Below are positions 42,541 to 51,248 of a stretch of 64,000 nucleotides of DNA, piece after piece; the first letter of the stretch is position 1, and each line of letters starts with the position of its first letter. Source of the DNA: Elusimicrobiota bacterium (lineage in GTDB: Bacteria; Elusimicrobiota; Elusimicrobia; Elusimicrobiales; UBA9959); assembly GCA_016234365.1 (NCBI GenBank), contig JACRER010000079.1, forward strand, positions 79,154 to 143,153, read 5' to 3'. A program made the position numbers and the translations under genes. The notes beneath the pieces were generated by a model. The model searched no databases, was not told the DNA's origin, and saw only the letters and a program-made list of their open reading frames with translations.

Positions 42541-43462
42541 GTCTGTATTTAAGGCTCTTTCCCCTGCGTTCAGAGGCAGCCTCCTTCCCTTTCCCAGGAA
42601 GGTGCAGATAGAGACCACTACGGTTTGCAATGCCAACTGCATAATGTGTCCACACTCTTCCATAACCAGGGTCAAGGGGCATATGCAGTATCCCCTTTTC
42701 AAGAAGATAATAGACGAATGCGCGGAACACGCCGGCCAAGTCGCGGAGGTTTACCCCTTCCTGAACGGGGAGCTCTTCCTCACCCCGCAGTGGGAGAATT
42801 ACCTGGCCTACGCCCGGAAAAAACTCCCGGCAGCCCGCATCATAGTTTTCACTAATGGCTCTCTTCTGAACGAGGAAAACACAGGCAAACTGCTGGAGAT
42901 AGCCCCGGACGCGCTCAACGTGAGTTTCGACGGGACCAGCAAGGAAGCTTATGAGTCCATCCGCCGTAACCTGAAGTTAGAGGAGGTGGAGGGGAATATC
43001 CGCGCGTTCATGGCGCGGCGCGGCTCAGACCCTTCCGGGAAACCGCGGGTTTCCATTTCCGTCATAGAAATGGACAAGACGGCCGCGGATATTCCCGCGT
43101 TCGTAGAGAAGTGGGGAAAGGTCGTAGATAAGGTCTCCGTGGAGCCGTACAATACCTGGACGGGAGAAATAGCCGACAGGGGCGTGAAGGGCCGTCAGTC
43201 CCGATCGCGTGTTCCCTGCCCCAGGCTTTGGCAGAACCTGACAGTGCTTAATTCCGGCAAAGTGGCCCTGTGTTGTCTTGACTACGACGGACAGGTAGAA
43301 ATAGGGGACCTGAATTCCGCTTCTATAGAGGAAGTCTGGACTGGGGAACGCCTGCGTGAGATGCGACGCATGCATGAGGCCGGAGAATATGACGGCTCCG
43401 GCATATGCCGCGACTGTGACTATGGCAAGTATCAGTCTGAAACGCCCTTCTGGTGGCGATAA
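42533..43462 (+). CDS. Radical SAM protein with SPASM domain
   Basis: A 309-residue protein. The radical SAM cluster motif CNANCIMC (CxxxCxxC) is near residue 34 (VQIETTTVCNANCIMCPHSS), and the partial TIM barrel continues with NGELFLTPQWENYL and FTNGSLLNEE. The C-terminal SPASM region CPRLWQNLTVLNSGKVALCCLDYDG...GDLNSASIEEVW...ICRDCDYGK carries extra cluster cysteines. The ATG 42533 has an AGGAGGG ribosome site. In such loci these proteins often modify the sugar or a peptide; substrate unknown. Confidence 0.9.
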   Translation: MLKSVFKALSPAFRGSLLPFPRKVQIETTTVCNANCIMCPHSSITRVKGHMQYPLFKKIIDECAEHAGQVAEVYPFLNGELFLTPQWENYLAYARKKLPAARIIVFTNGSLLNEENTGKLLEIAPDALNVSFDGTSKEAYESIRRNLKLEEVEGNIRAFMARRGSDPSGKPRVSISVIEMDKTAADIPAFVEKWGKVVDKVSVEPYNTWTGEIADRGVKGRQSRSRVPCPRLWQNLTVLNSGKVALCCLDYDGQVEIGDLNSASIEEVWTGERLREMRRMHEAGEYDGSGICRDCDYGKYQSETPFWWR

Positions 43463-43467
43463 AAAGA

Positions 43468-44610
43468 ATGCGATACTTCGTCTATTATTACCTGTATGAC
43501 CCCCGTCTGCGCTCGGTGCCGGGCGGCCCCATGAAGATTTTCGATCTTTGCAACAACCTGGTGAAGCTCGGACACGAGGTCGTGCTTTTTGCGCCTGACA
43601 TTGGCAGTCCAAGATCACAGACGGCGGCGAAAGTGGTGGCGATACCCGCTTTCGGGGTCCCGGTGCTGGGCATACTATGGCATGAAGCGGCCAGCCTGGC
43701 GGTTTCACTGCTGTATCTGGCGTGGGGGCGCTGCGATGCGGTATATGTGCGAATTACAACTTCCTTCGTGCCGTTGCTCATTGCGCGCCTGGCTGCCGCC
43801 CGCCTGTTCACCGACGTCAATGACGACCCGTTCTACCGCTACGACTCCGAGCGGGGGCCGGGTCGGCTGAAACTGCCTTGCGTGCGCACCTGCGACGCGC
43901 TTAACCTGAAAAACAGCTACAGGGTGTTCGTCGTCAACTCCGCCGTGGCGGAGAAGCTGCGGCTGCGGCTCGGCCTGGCCGCGGAAAAACTGGAGGTGAT
44001 GCTCAGCGGTGCTAACACGGACGTGTTCAGGCCGCTAGCCAGGGACGGGGCCTGCGCGGAGTTGGGGCTGGACCCTTCGCTGAGGTATCTCTGTTTTGTG
44101 GGCAGCCTTAACCACTGGAACGATTATTCTCTGCTCGCGGCCGTGGTCAGGAGGGTGACGGCGGCGCTGCCAGGCGTGCGCTGTCTTGTGGTTGGGGACG
44201 TTTCGGAAGAGCAGCTGCGGTTGGTCTCCGGCTCTCCTTTCATCCTGGCGGGCAGGGTCCCGCCGGCGGCCGCGGCGAAATATATCTCCTGCTCCGAGGT
44301 GTGCCTGGCGCCGCTCATCCCGCAATGGCGAGAGATCCGCTCCGTGAAGATCTTCGATTATCTGGCCTGCGGCAGGCCGGTGGCGGCCACAAAAGCGCCG
44401 GATGCGGACAACGTGTTCTCGGACTGCCCGGCCGTGGCGATAACGCCCTCCGGTGACGAGGATGCTTTCTTTAGATCCGTTATGCGATTATTGTCGGACC
44501 CGGCCGGCGCTGCCGCTTTGGGCGCCGCGGGTCGCGAGTTGGTGGTGCGCAAGCATGACCGGGCCGCCGCAGCCAGGCGGCTGGCAGAGCTGACCGGAGG
44601 ACGTAAGTGA
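43468..44610 (+). CDS. Glycosyltransferase family 4-like
   Basis: A 380-residue GT-B glycosyltransferase. N-terminal RSVPGGPMKIFDLCNNLVKLGHEVVLFAP is a family-4 acceptor-domain start. C-terminal YLCFVGSLNHWNDYSLLAAVVRRV, CLVVGDVSEEQLR and the donor motif IPQWREIRSVKIFDYLACGRPVAAT (the usual Glu of EALACG replaced by Asp-Tyr, KIFDYLACG) are seen. An in-frame GTG at 43453 overlaps the radical SAM gene; ATG 43468 is preferred. It overlaps the next gene by 4 bases. Confidence 0.9.
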   Translation: MRYFVYYYLYDPRLRSVPGGPMKIFDLCNNLVKLGHEVVLFAPDIGSPRSQTAAKVVAIPAFGVPVLGILWHEAASLAVSLLYLAWGRCDAVYVRITTSFVPLLIARLAAARLFTDVNDDPFYRYDSERGPGRLKLPCVRTCDALNLKNSYRVFVVNSAVAEKLRLRLGLAAEKLEVMLSGANTDVFRPLARDGACAELGLDPSLRYLCFVGSLNHWNDYSLLAAVVRRVTAALPGVRCLVVGDVSEEQLRLVSGSPFILAGRVPPAAAAKYISCSEVCLAPLIPQWREIRSVKIFDYLACGRPVAATKAPDADNVFSDCPAVAITPSGDEDAFFRSVMRLLSDPAGAAALGAAGRELVVRKHDRAAAARRLAELTGGRK

Positions 44611-45758
44611 GGATCGCCGTTACTTGCTATGAGAGCCTTGGCTTGCCCGGCGGCAGCGCGCTGCAGGTGCTCCGCCTGGCCGAAGGGCTCGCGGCCGCGG
44701 GACATGAGGTCATTGTCTATTCGCCCGGCATTACCACCGTTCAAGCCGCCGGAGTGAGTGTGGTATATATCCCAGTGATAAATCTGCGCGGCTTGAGGTT
44801 CCCCTCGTATCTGCTCGCGGCGCCGTTCTTCCTGGCTTACCGGTTCCTGCGGTCAAGGCCGGACGCCGTCCTGGCTTTCGAGGTCTACTTCGATTGTTCG
44901 GTTTTACTGGCCGCAAAGCTCGCCGGGGCACCGCTTCACGCGTTCATTAACGCTATCGCGGAGCAGGAACTGGACCTTGGCGGGGCGAGGCTGCCGCTCA
45001 AATGGGCTCTCCACGCCGTGCAGCGTCTCCTGGTGCGGTCCGCCCGGGGGCTTTTTACGGTTTCGGAAGAGATCTCAGCCTGGCTGGCGGACAAGTACGG
45101 CGTGCCGCCGGGTTTTCCGGTAGTAGTAAAGAACGGAGTAGACACAAAGCTTTTCTCACCCCGGCCGCGAAGCGAGGCTGTGAAGACGGCTGGCCTGCCG
45201 GAGTCCGCGATGTACGTCGGTTTTGTCGGGTGCCCCGCAGTGTGGCACGGTTTGGAATATCTCGCGGATGCTGCCCCGCTGATATTGAGGGAGTTCCCGG
45301 CCGCTAAATTCCTTATAGTCGGGGACGGACCGGCGCTGCCTGCCTTTCGCGAATACGTCAGCCTCCGCGGGCTCGAGAAGGATTTCCTGTTCATTGGCGC
45401 GGTCCCCCACGGGGATGTGCCCGCCTATATAGGGGCCTGCGAGTTATGCGTGGTGCTGTTCAGACCGGTGCGCTCTTACCCGGGGGACCCGATGAAGATT
45501 TACGAATATCTCGCCTGCGGAAGGCCCGTGGTAGCCAGCGCCGTGCCTGGGTACGGAGACTTCGTGGAGGCCGCCGGCGCCGGAGTTTCCGCGGATGCCT
45601 CCAACCCAGCCGCGCTTGCTTCCGCAATAAACAAACTTCTTCTGGATGCTGGCGCCAGGGCAAGGATGGGACAAAATGCCAGGCAGGCGGCTGAGTCTGG
45701 GCACAGCTGGGCAGCGCGCGCTGAAAAGATAGCTAATGAGTTAGCCGGGGGGCGATGA
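44607..45758 (+). CDS. Glycosyltransferase family 4
   Basis: A 383-residue GT-B enzyme starting with GTG. RIAVTCYESLGLPGGSALQVLRLAEGLAAAGHEVIVYSPG is the nucleotide-fold start; VVKNGVDTKLFSP, MYVGFVGCPAVWHGLEYLADAAPLIL and DPMKIYEYLACGRPVVAS (donor-binding EYLACG) follow. It overlaps the methyltransferase gene by 4 bases. Sugar and acceptor cannot be told from the sequence. Confidence 0.92.
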   Translation: MRIAVTCYESLGLPGGSALQVLRLAEGLAAAGHEVIVYSPGITTVQAAGVSVVYIPVINLRGLRFPSYLLAAPFFLAYRFLRSRPDAVLAFEVYFDCSVLLAAKLAGAPLHAFINAIAEQELDLGGARLPLKWALHAVQRLLVRSARGLFTVSEEISAWLADKYGVPPGFPVVVKNGVDTKLFSPRPRSEAVKTAGLPESAMYVGFVGCPAVWHGLEYLADAAPLILREFPAAKFLIVGDGPALPAFREYVSLRGLEKDFLFIGAVPHGDVPAYIGACELCVVLFRPVRSYPGDPMKIYEYLACGRPVVASAVPGYGDFVEAAGAGVSADASNPAALASAINKLLLDAGARARMGQNARQAAESGHSWAARAEKIANELAGGR

Positions 45759-46501
45759 TGACGGGGCAACCGGAACGCACAGGTTTTAGCAGGGTCATAC
45801 ACGGACTGGCCGCCGCTATCCTGCGGACCGACGGGGAACAGACCCGGTTGCGCGGGGATTTTCATCGCCTGCTCGGCAGAGCTGGAACCGCCCGGGCCAT
45901 TCTGGATGTGGGTGCCGCTGACGGCCTGATGACGCTTGAATATGCCCGGCTGCTGAAAGTTCCGGAAGGCGGAGTTTTCGGGATAGAGGTAATGGATCAT
46001 TACCTTGAGAGGATCGCCAAGGGAGTGAAAGCTCAGAAGCTGGACATAGAGAAGGAGCCTTTTCCTTACCAGGACGGGGCTTTCGACGTAGTGGTCTGCA
46101 ACCAGGTGCTGGAGCACCTTAAGAATATTTTCCTGCCGCTGTCGGAAATGGAGAGGGTCTTGAAACCCGGCGGCCGCCTGGCGCTGGGGATACCGAATCT
46201 CGCGGGGCTGCATAACAGGGTACTGTTGGCGTTCGGTTCCCAGCCGCTGTGTAACGCTATCTCGGGGCCGCATGTGCGGTGTTTCACGCATAAAGGCTTT
46301 CTGGAATTACTGCGGTCCAACGGGAACTTTACAGTGGAAGCCGTGGCGGGGTCTTCGCTTTACCCGCTGCCCTGGCCTTTGGTGGACTTCGGGGCCAGGT
46401 TTTTCCCCGGGCTCAGCGCCTATACTTTTTACCTTTTACGCAAAACAGGAACTGGTTCCGGCGGCTGGTCGCGGAAGTCGATAGGCGACACTTGTCTTTG
46501 A
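45755..46501 (+). CDS. SAM-dependent methyltransferase (class I)
   Basis: A 248-residue Rossmann-fold methyltransferase. Motif I ARAILDVGAADGLMTLEYAR, acidic loop VFGIEVMD, then FDVVVCNQVLEHLKNIFLPL and MERVLKPGGRLALGIPNLAGLHNR. The C-terminal part has hydrophobic stretches (LPWPLVDFGARFFPGLSAYTFYLL). Two ATGs at the start; the first is used. It overlaps the preceding glycosyltransferase gene by 4 bases. Acts probably on the glycan being built; substrate unknown. Confidence 0.88.
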   Translation: MMTGQPERTGFSRVIHGLAAAILRTDGEQTRLRGDFHRLLGRAGTARAILDVGAADGLMTLEYARLLKVPEGGVFGIEVMDHYLERIAKGVKAQKLDIEKEPFPYQDGAFDVVVCNQVLEHLKNIFLPLSEMERVLKPGGRLALGIPNLAGLHNRVLLAFGSQPLCNAISGPHVRCFTHKGFLELLRSNGNFTVEAVAGSSLYPLPWPLVDFGARFFPGLSAYTFYLLRKTGTGSGGWSRKSIGDTCL

Positions 46502-46522
46502 CGGCCGCAGCGGAAACTGAGA

Positions 46523-47704
46523 ATGAAAAAAGTAGTTTATCTAACGGCGCTCGGCAAGGCTTACGCGCGCTCCGGCATGGAAGCCGGGGCGGATATCCTG
46601 CGGCTTGTGACGGCCATGAACGCCGGCGCGGAGACCCTGGGCTGGCGGGCCGCGGCCGTGGCGCGCTACGAGAAGTTGCGCATCTTCACTCCCGAAAGGG
46701 AAGCTATGCCCGCCCCGGAGCTGGCCCCTACGCAGGATTTCTTCCGGGGCCTGAAGGATTTTAAAGCCCGGCTGGACTTTGGCGGTATCGTGCGCGCCTA
46801 CGCCGCCAAGCTGGATGAGTACGGCCCCGAGCTGGAGCAGGCCGACCTGGTGCACGCCTGGGATACGCCGGCGGTGGTGGCCTTTAAAAAAATGTCGGAA
46901 GGCTGGCTCATCAAAAAGCCGCTGCTCTTCACTCCGGAAGCCGTTTTCTGTTCTCCCAGGCCGCACTGGCTGGATACGCAGCGCCGGCTGGTCCTGGACA
47001 TGGTGGACGCGCTGGTGCTGCCCGGGGCCTGGGCCTGCGCCGCTATCACGGATGAATTTGGTTTCAAGCGCAAGTGCCATACCCTGCCCAGGGGCATAGA
47101 GGATTTTAAATACCTGCGGAAAGGCCGTATACGGGCGGAACTAGGGCTGAAGGATACCGATATCCTGGTCTGCGCCATGGGGCGGTTAAGCCGCGAGAGC
47201 GGCTTCAAGTCGCTGGTTGACGCCATGCGCCTGGCGCTCAAGAAAAAACCAAAAGGGCTCTACTGCGCTATCGCCGGCGCCGGGCCGGAAGAGGGGGCGC
47301 TCCGGTCCCGCGTGGCGGAACTGGGCCTCGAGGACAGGGTAAGGCTTTTAGGCTTCCGCCAGGACGCCGGAGAGCTCATGGCCGACGCCGAGATCTTCGC
47401 GGCGCCTGCGCTCAAGACCATGTCCGACCAGGGTGTGATAGAGGCCCTGCGCTCCGGTCTCGCTGTGATCTCGTCGGACGCCGGTGGCAATCCGGAGGCG
47501 CTGGGTTGGGGCCAGGCTGGCCTGTTGGTGCCGCCCGGGGACCCAGGGGCCATGGCCGAGGCCCTGCTCAGGGTCGCCGGCAGCCCCAAGGAACTCGTCT
47601 ACCTTTCGGCACGGGCCAGGGAATTCTATTCCAAGACCCATTCGCTTCCGGCGCTGGCTTCCGGGGCCGCGCATATATATAATAAGACGCTGGAAGACCT
47701 CTAA
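46523..47704 (+). CDS. Glycosyltransferase family 4
   Basis: A 393-residue GT-B enzyme. The donor half has ILVCAMGRLSRESGFKSLVDAM, YCAIAGAGPEEGALRSRVAELGLEDRVRLLGF and EIFAAPALKTMSDQGVIEALRSGLAVIS, in which the DQGVIEAL block takes the place of the usual E(G)..EALA motif. Its C-terminal 115 residues are about 60-70 percent identical by eye to the fragment attached to the asparagine synthetase gene at 50.0-50.4 kb, so a paralogue existed. Followed by another glycosyltransferase gene 1 base later. Confidence 0.9.
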   Translation: MKKVVYLTALGKAYARSGMEAGADILRLVTAMNAGAETLGWRAAAVARYEKLRIFTPEREAMPAPELAPTQDFFRGLKDFKARLDFGGIVRAYAAKLDEYGPELEQADLVHAWDTPAVVAFKKMSEGWLIKKPLLFTPEAVFCSPRPHWLDTQRRLVLDMVDALVLPGAWACAAITDEFGFKRKCHTLPRGIEDFKYLRKGRIRAELGLKDTDILVCAMGRLSRESGFKSLVDAMRLALKKKPKGLYCAIAGAGPEEGALRSRVAELGLEDRVRLLGFRQDAGELMADAEIFAAPALKTMSDQGVIEALRSGLAVISSDAGGNPEALGWGQAGLLVPPGDPGAMAEALLRVAGSPKELVYLSARAREFYSKTHSLPALASGAAHIYNKTLEDL

Positions 47705-47705
47705 A

Positions 47706-48833
47706 ATGTCGCGCAAACTTAAACTGCTTTTTGTGATAGAGAACGCGGCCTACGGCGGCGGGGAGAAGGTATTTTCCCTGCTCATCCGTTCTTTGCCCGC
47801 TGAGAAGTTCGAGCTTTTCTGCGCGGCACTGCCGCAGGGCAGGTTCTACGAAGAGACCAGGGACCGCTGCCGCTTCCTGCCGCTGGACCTTTCCCGCAGG
47901 TTCAATTTCTGGAATATCGGCCTGCTGCGCAAAATGATGACGGACAACGGTATAGACATTGCGCACAGTCAGGGGGCGCGGGCCGATTTCTTCTGCGCGC
48001 TGGCCGCCGCCGGAACCCGGGCCAAGGCCGTTTCTACCGTGGCCATGCCGGTGGAGGGGTTCGACGTCTGCCTGCCGAAAAAACTGGCTTACCTGGCGCT
48101 TAATTCGTTCGCGGCGCGCAAGATGGCGGCCGCAGTAACGGTTTCCGGGACTCTGGAGAAGCAACTGCGCGGCAAATATCCGCTGGTGGAGCTGATACCG
48201 AACCCGGTGGACCTGTCCGAATTCAGCCCTTCCAATTTCGACGCCGGTCCTGTCATAGAGCGCTTCGGGCTGCGCGGGCGCACGGTAATGGCCGCGCTCG
48301 GCAGGCTGGAATGGCAGAAGGGGTACCCGCAGCTTCTCTCGGCGCTGGAGCTGATGTTCAGGCGCGAACCGGAATTAAAGCAAAGGCTCGTCTGCCTGGT
48401 AGGCGGTACGGGCAGCCTGGAAAAGAAACTCAAGAGGCAGGTTGAAGCCTCCGGCCTCTCCGGCAGTGTGATCTTCTGCGGAGACGTGGCCAATGCCCGG
48501 GATTTCCTGGGTGCGGCCGATATCTTTGTTATGCCTTCCCTGCGCGAAGGGCAGCCCCTGGCGCTGCTGGAAGCCATGGCCATGGCCAAGCCGATAGTAG
48601 CCACGGCGATCCCCGGCATAAAGGACACCGTGGACGGCGGTAAAGAAGCGCTGTTGGTGGCGCCGGCCGACCCTCAAGCCTTGGCAAACTCCCTGTTGGA
48701 GCTGCTGCGCGACATGCCCGCCGCCATGAGCATGGGCGCCAAGGCCCGCGCCAAAGCCGAGCGCTATGGCCTGCCGGACTACGTGGCCGCTCACGAGGCT
48801 TTTTACCATAAACTTTCCGGGGAGGCGCGCTGA
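47706..48833 (+). CDS. Glycosyltransferase family 4
   Basis: A 375-residue GT-B enzyme. N-terminal LLFVIENAAYGGGEKVFSLLIRSL carries the GG acceptor loop, AHSQGARADFFCALAAA and IPNPVDLSEF follow, and the donor domain has VMAALGRLEWQKGYPQLLSALELM, DIFVMPSLREGQPLALLEAMAMAKPIVAT with the two catalytic-region Glu residues (E..(x)7E motif). It is the last intact glycosyltransferase gene; its stop overlaps the asnB start by 1 base. Confidence 0.93.
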   Translation: MSRKLKLLFVIENAAYGGGEKVFSLLIRSLPAEKFELFCAALPQGRFYEETRDRCRFLPLDLSRRFNFWNIGLLRKMMTDNGIDIAHSQGARADFFCALAAAGTRAKAVSTVAMPVEGFDVCLPKKLAYLALNSFAARKMAAAVTVSGTLEKQLRGKYPLVELIPNPVDLSEFSPSNFDAGPVIERFGLRGRTVMAALGRLEWQKGYPQLLSALELMFRREPELKQRLVCLVGGTGSLEKKLKRQVEASGLSGSVIFCGDVANARDFLGAADIFVMPSLREGQPLALLEAMAMAKPIVATAIPGIKDTVDGGKEALLVAPADPQALANSLLELLRDMPAAMSMGAKARAKAERYGLPDYVAAHEAFYHKLSGEAR

Positions 48834-50374
48834 TGTGCGGCATCTGCGGCTTTAGCGGACCCTCTAATGAGCCCCTGCTCAAAGGCATGGCGGCGTCGCT
48901 GGCTCACCGCGGGCCCGACGAGGACGGCTTCTTCAGCGACGGGGGGAATATTTCCCTCGGCATGCGCCGCCTTAAGATCATAGACTTCGCCACCGGTTCC
49001 CAGCCAATTTCCAACGAAGATAATACCGTTACCGTGGTCTTCAACGGGGAGATCTATAATTTCAAGGAATTGCGCGCGGACCTTCAGGCGAAGGGACACC
49101 GCTTTCGCACCAATACCGACACCGAAGTGCTGGTGCATCTCTACGAGGAGCATGGCGAGGCCTTCCCTAAACTGCTGCGCGGCATGTTCGCTTTCGCGCT
49201 GTGGGACGCCAAAGCGCGCAAGCTCATGCTCGCGCGCGACCAGTTCGGCATAAAGCCGTTGTACTACGCTCTATCCGGCAACAGGCTGTATTTCGCTTCC
49301 GAGCTGAAGGCGCTGCGCCTGGCGGCCGGGGTATGCGGGGACCTGGACCCGCTGGCCGTGGACTACTATTTCACTTACCTCTATGTCCCGGCGCCGCTCA
49401 CTATCTACAAGGGCGTAAAGAAATTAGAGCCGGCTTCCACGCTGGTTTTCAGCGGCGGGGCCGTGCGGACCGCTAAGTACTGGGAACTGCAGGCGGTGCC
49501 AGGAGAAGAGCGGACTGAGGAATATTGCCTGGAGGGCATCAAGGACCTGCTGTCCAAGAGCGTGAAAGAACAGTTGGTCAGCGACGTGCCCCTGGGCCTC
49601 CTGCTTTCCGGCGGCATGGATTCGGTCTCCATCCTGGCCTTCATGGCGGAGCACGCCGGCGCCGGGGTAAAAGCGTTTACCGCGGGCTTTGGCGAGGAGA
49701 GCTTTGACGAACTGCCGGCCGCGCGCGCCGCCGCCAGGCATTTCGGGGCGGAACATATAGAGATCCCCGTGCGGGCCGATATCGGCGCGGTGATAAGGGA
49801 GCTGGCCGGGCAGTTCGACGAGCCTTTCGCGGATTCCTCGGCGCTGGCCAACTATCTGGTGACCAAAGAAGCCCGCAAGCACGTGACCGTGGCGCTGGCC
49901 GGGGTAGGGGGGGGACGAACTTTTTGCCGGTTACCCGCGCCACCTTGGCGCCCGCCTGCTGCCCGCCTACCTGAAAGTCCCGGCGGCCCTGAGAGGGTTC
50001 GCCGGCCGGGCCGCGTTAAACTGCTCGGTTTCCGGCAGGACGTCGGCGAGCTGCTGGCGGATTCCGAGATCTTTGTGGCGCCGGCGGTAAAGACCATGTC
50101 CGACCAGGGCGTAATAGAGGCCATGCGCGCCGGGCTGGCCATAATCTCCGCCGACGCCGGCGGCAACCCGGAGGCCCTAAACTGGGGCCAGGCCGGAAAA
50201 CTGGTGCCCGCCGGCGACGCGGTGGCGCTGGCCTCCGCGCTTTCCTCCCTGGCGGGCAGCCCCCGCGACCTTATCTCCCTGGCGGCGCGCGCCAGAGAGT
50301 TTTACACGAAGACCCACTCGCTGCCGGCCCTCGCCGCCGGGGCGGCGCGCATCTATCATTCAGTATTGAAGTAG
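48833..50374 (+). CDS. asnB: Asparagine synthetase (glutamine-hydrolysing), frameshifted and fused to a glycosyltransferase tail
   Basis: The open frame encodes 513 residues. Residues 1-360 are a normal AsnB: MCGICGFSG with catalytic Cys2, HRGPDEDGFF, VVFNGEIYNFKELR, the synthetase PP-loop LLLSGGMDSVSIL. At 49907-49914 a run of 8 Gs shifts the frame: with 7 Gs the sequence would read VGGDELFAGYPRH, the expected AsnB continuation; with 8 it reads 30-odd unrelated Pro/Arg-rich residues. From about 50010 the same frame enters the C-terminal half of a GT4 glycosyltransferase (KLLGFRQDVGELLADSEIF...DQGVIEAMRAG...). The rest of the synthetase domain is missing. Asparagine synthetases in such loci may amidate sugars. 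The present form is probably inactive unless the tract varies or the contig is misassembled. Confidence 0.8.
   Translation: MCGICGFSGPSNEPLLKGMAASLAHRGPDEDGFFSDGGNISLGMRRLKIIDFATGSQPISNEDNTVTVVFNGEIYNFKELRADLQAKGHRFRTNTDTEVLVHLYEEHGEAFPKLLRGMFAFALWDAKARKLMLARDQFGIKPLYYALSGNRLYFASELKALRLAAGVCGDLDPLAVDYYFTYLYVPAPLTIYKGVKKLEPASTLVFSGGAVRTAKYWELQAVPGEERTEEYCLEGIKDLLSKSVKEQLVSDVPLGLLLSGGMDSVSILAFMAEHAGAGVKAFTAGFGEESFDELPAARAAARHFGAEHIEIPVRADIGAVIRELAGQFDEPFADSSALANYLVTKEARKHVTVALAGVGGGRTFCRLPAPPWRPPAARLPESPGGPERVRRPGRVKLLGFRQDVGELLADSEIFVAPAVKTMSDQGVIEAMRAGLAIISADAGGNPEALNWGQAGKLVPAGDAVALASALSSLAGSPRDLISLAARAREFYTKTHSLPALAAGAARIYHSVLK
49907..49914 (+). other. G8 homopolymer causing the asnB frameshift
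   Basis: Eight consecutive Gs after GTA. Removing one restores GTA GGG GGG GAC GAA CTT (VGGDEL), the conserved AsnB motif. It may be a sequencing error, a true mutation or a slipping (phase-variable) tract. Confidence 0.8.
50012..50374 (+). pseudogene. 3' remnant of a second GT4 glycosyltransferase gene
   Basis: About 118 codons matching the C-terminal end of the glycosyltransferase at 46523 (shared LLGFRQD, KTMSDQGVIEA, DAGGNPEAL.WGQAG, AREFY.KTHSLPALA). Nucleotide differences are spread over third positions, so it is an old paralogue and not a fresh copy. It has no N-terminal domain of its own and is joined to truncated asnB, consistent with a deletion between two neighbouring genes or an assembly join. 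Confidence 0.75.
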
Positions 50375-50451
50375 CGGCCTCCGCGCCTTTACCCCTTCCC
50401 CGGCTTTATCCTATTATAGATGTGCCGGTTACTATCTAAAGGGGTTTGGAT

Positions 50452-51162
50452 ATGCGACAGCGAACGCTGCTTCTCATCGACGACGATAAATTCTGGTCCG
50501 GCATGACCGCCGGGTTTTTTAAGAGAAATAATTACAGGGTCGTGACCGCGGCGACCTGCGCCGATGGCCTGCGGCTGGCCGCGGAGACGCGGCCTGATTG
50601 CGTTTTGCTGGATTTTCACCTGCCGGACGCGGATGGTTGCTCCGGCGCATTCGCCATCCGGAATGACGGCAACCTCAAAAAAACTCCTGTGATAATGGCC
50701 AGTTGCGATGGCACAAAAGAACTGACGGCCTGCCGGGATTATAAAGTGGACGGCTTCTTTCTGAAGCCGGGCCGCTATGAAAGACTTCTCGATATGGTGG
50801 ATGGGCTTTTACGGCGCGTAGAGTGGGAGCGCGGCATATTGACTCACAAGGATATACGCCTGGATGGCACCTCGTTTACCGTTTCCCGGGACGCGAGGCT
50901 GGTGGCCAAACTTACGAAAGAGCAGTTCCGGCTGCTTTTTGGGCTTGTAGAACGTACTCCGGATATCGTCAGCAATCTGGAGATAGCCAGGAACGTTTTC
51001 GGCCCGGAAACCGTTGAAGAACGGGAGGACGCTATCCGCGGACTGGCGCACCGCCTGAGGGTGAATCTCGGGGCGCGGCTGGGCCACCGCATAAAGTCGC
51101 GCGCCGGAGAAGGGTGGGGCTACCTCCACCCCGCAGATAAGAAGCGCCAGCAGCGAAAGTGA
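50452..51162 (+). CDS. Response regulator with receiver and winged-helix output domains (OmpR/PhoB type)
   Basis: A 236-residue regulator. Receiver domain: acidic pocket LLLIDDDKFW, phospho-acceptor Asp in CVLLDFHLPDADG (near residue 55), Ser in VIMASCD and Lys in GFFLKPG. The C-terminal domain (about 135-230) has KDIRLDGTSFTVSRDARLVAKLTKEQFRLLFGLVERTPDIVSNLEIARNVFG...REDAIRGLAHRLRVNLGARLGHRIKSRAGEGWGYL, matching the Trans_reg_C winged helix with its C-terminal hairpin. ATG 50452 is preferred over the TTG at 50446; AAAGGGG precedes it. No kinase is adjacent. The giant protein gene follows after 173 bases, so it is a likely target. Its receiver resembles the one at 9070. Confidence 0.93.
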   Translation: MRQRTLLLIDDDKFWSGMTAGFFKRNNYRVVTAATCADGLRLAAETRPDCVLLDFHLPDADGCSGAFAIRNDGNLKKTPVIMASCDGTKELTACRDYKVDGFFLKPGRYERLLDMVDGLLRRVEWERGILTHKDIRLDGTSFTVSRDARLVAKLTKEQFRLLFGLVERTPDIVSNLEIARNVFGPETVEEREDAIRGLAHRLRVNLGARLGHRIKSRAGEGWGYLHPADKKRQQRK

Positions 51163-51200
51163 TCCGGCGGCGTCATCTCCGACGTGAAATGTGAAAAACT

Positions 51201-51216
51201 ATCACGCGCGCGTGAT
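51201..51216. promoter_or_regulatory. 16-bp perfect palindrome abutting the -35 of the giant gene promoter
   Basis: ATCACGCGCGCGTGAT is a perfect 16-bp inverted repeat whose last base is the first T of the -35 box. Such a site could bind an activator contacting sigma at position about -40, or a repressor. The adjacent winged-helix response regulator is the obvious candidate, but OmpR/PhoB proteins usually bind direct repeats, so another dimeric regulator is possible. Confidence 0.6.
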
Positions 51217-51244
51217 TGACTATGTTCGTCCGCTTGCTTATACT
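51216..51244 (+). promoter_or_regulatory. Sigma-70 type promoter of the giant RHS gene
   Basis: -35 TTGACT (51216-51221), 17-base spacer, -10 TATACT (51239-51244). Five of six consensus bases in both boxes, about 90 bases before the start codon. Confidence 0.75.
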
Positions 51245-51248
51245 TGAT

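Noticed and set aside
47670-47690. TATATATAATAAG tract before the 47706 glycosyltransferase as a promoter
   Set aside because: It is coding sequence for the end of the previous protein (HIYNKT), has no -35, and the two genes are 1 base apart, so co-transcription is simpler.
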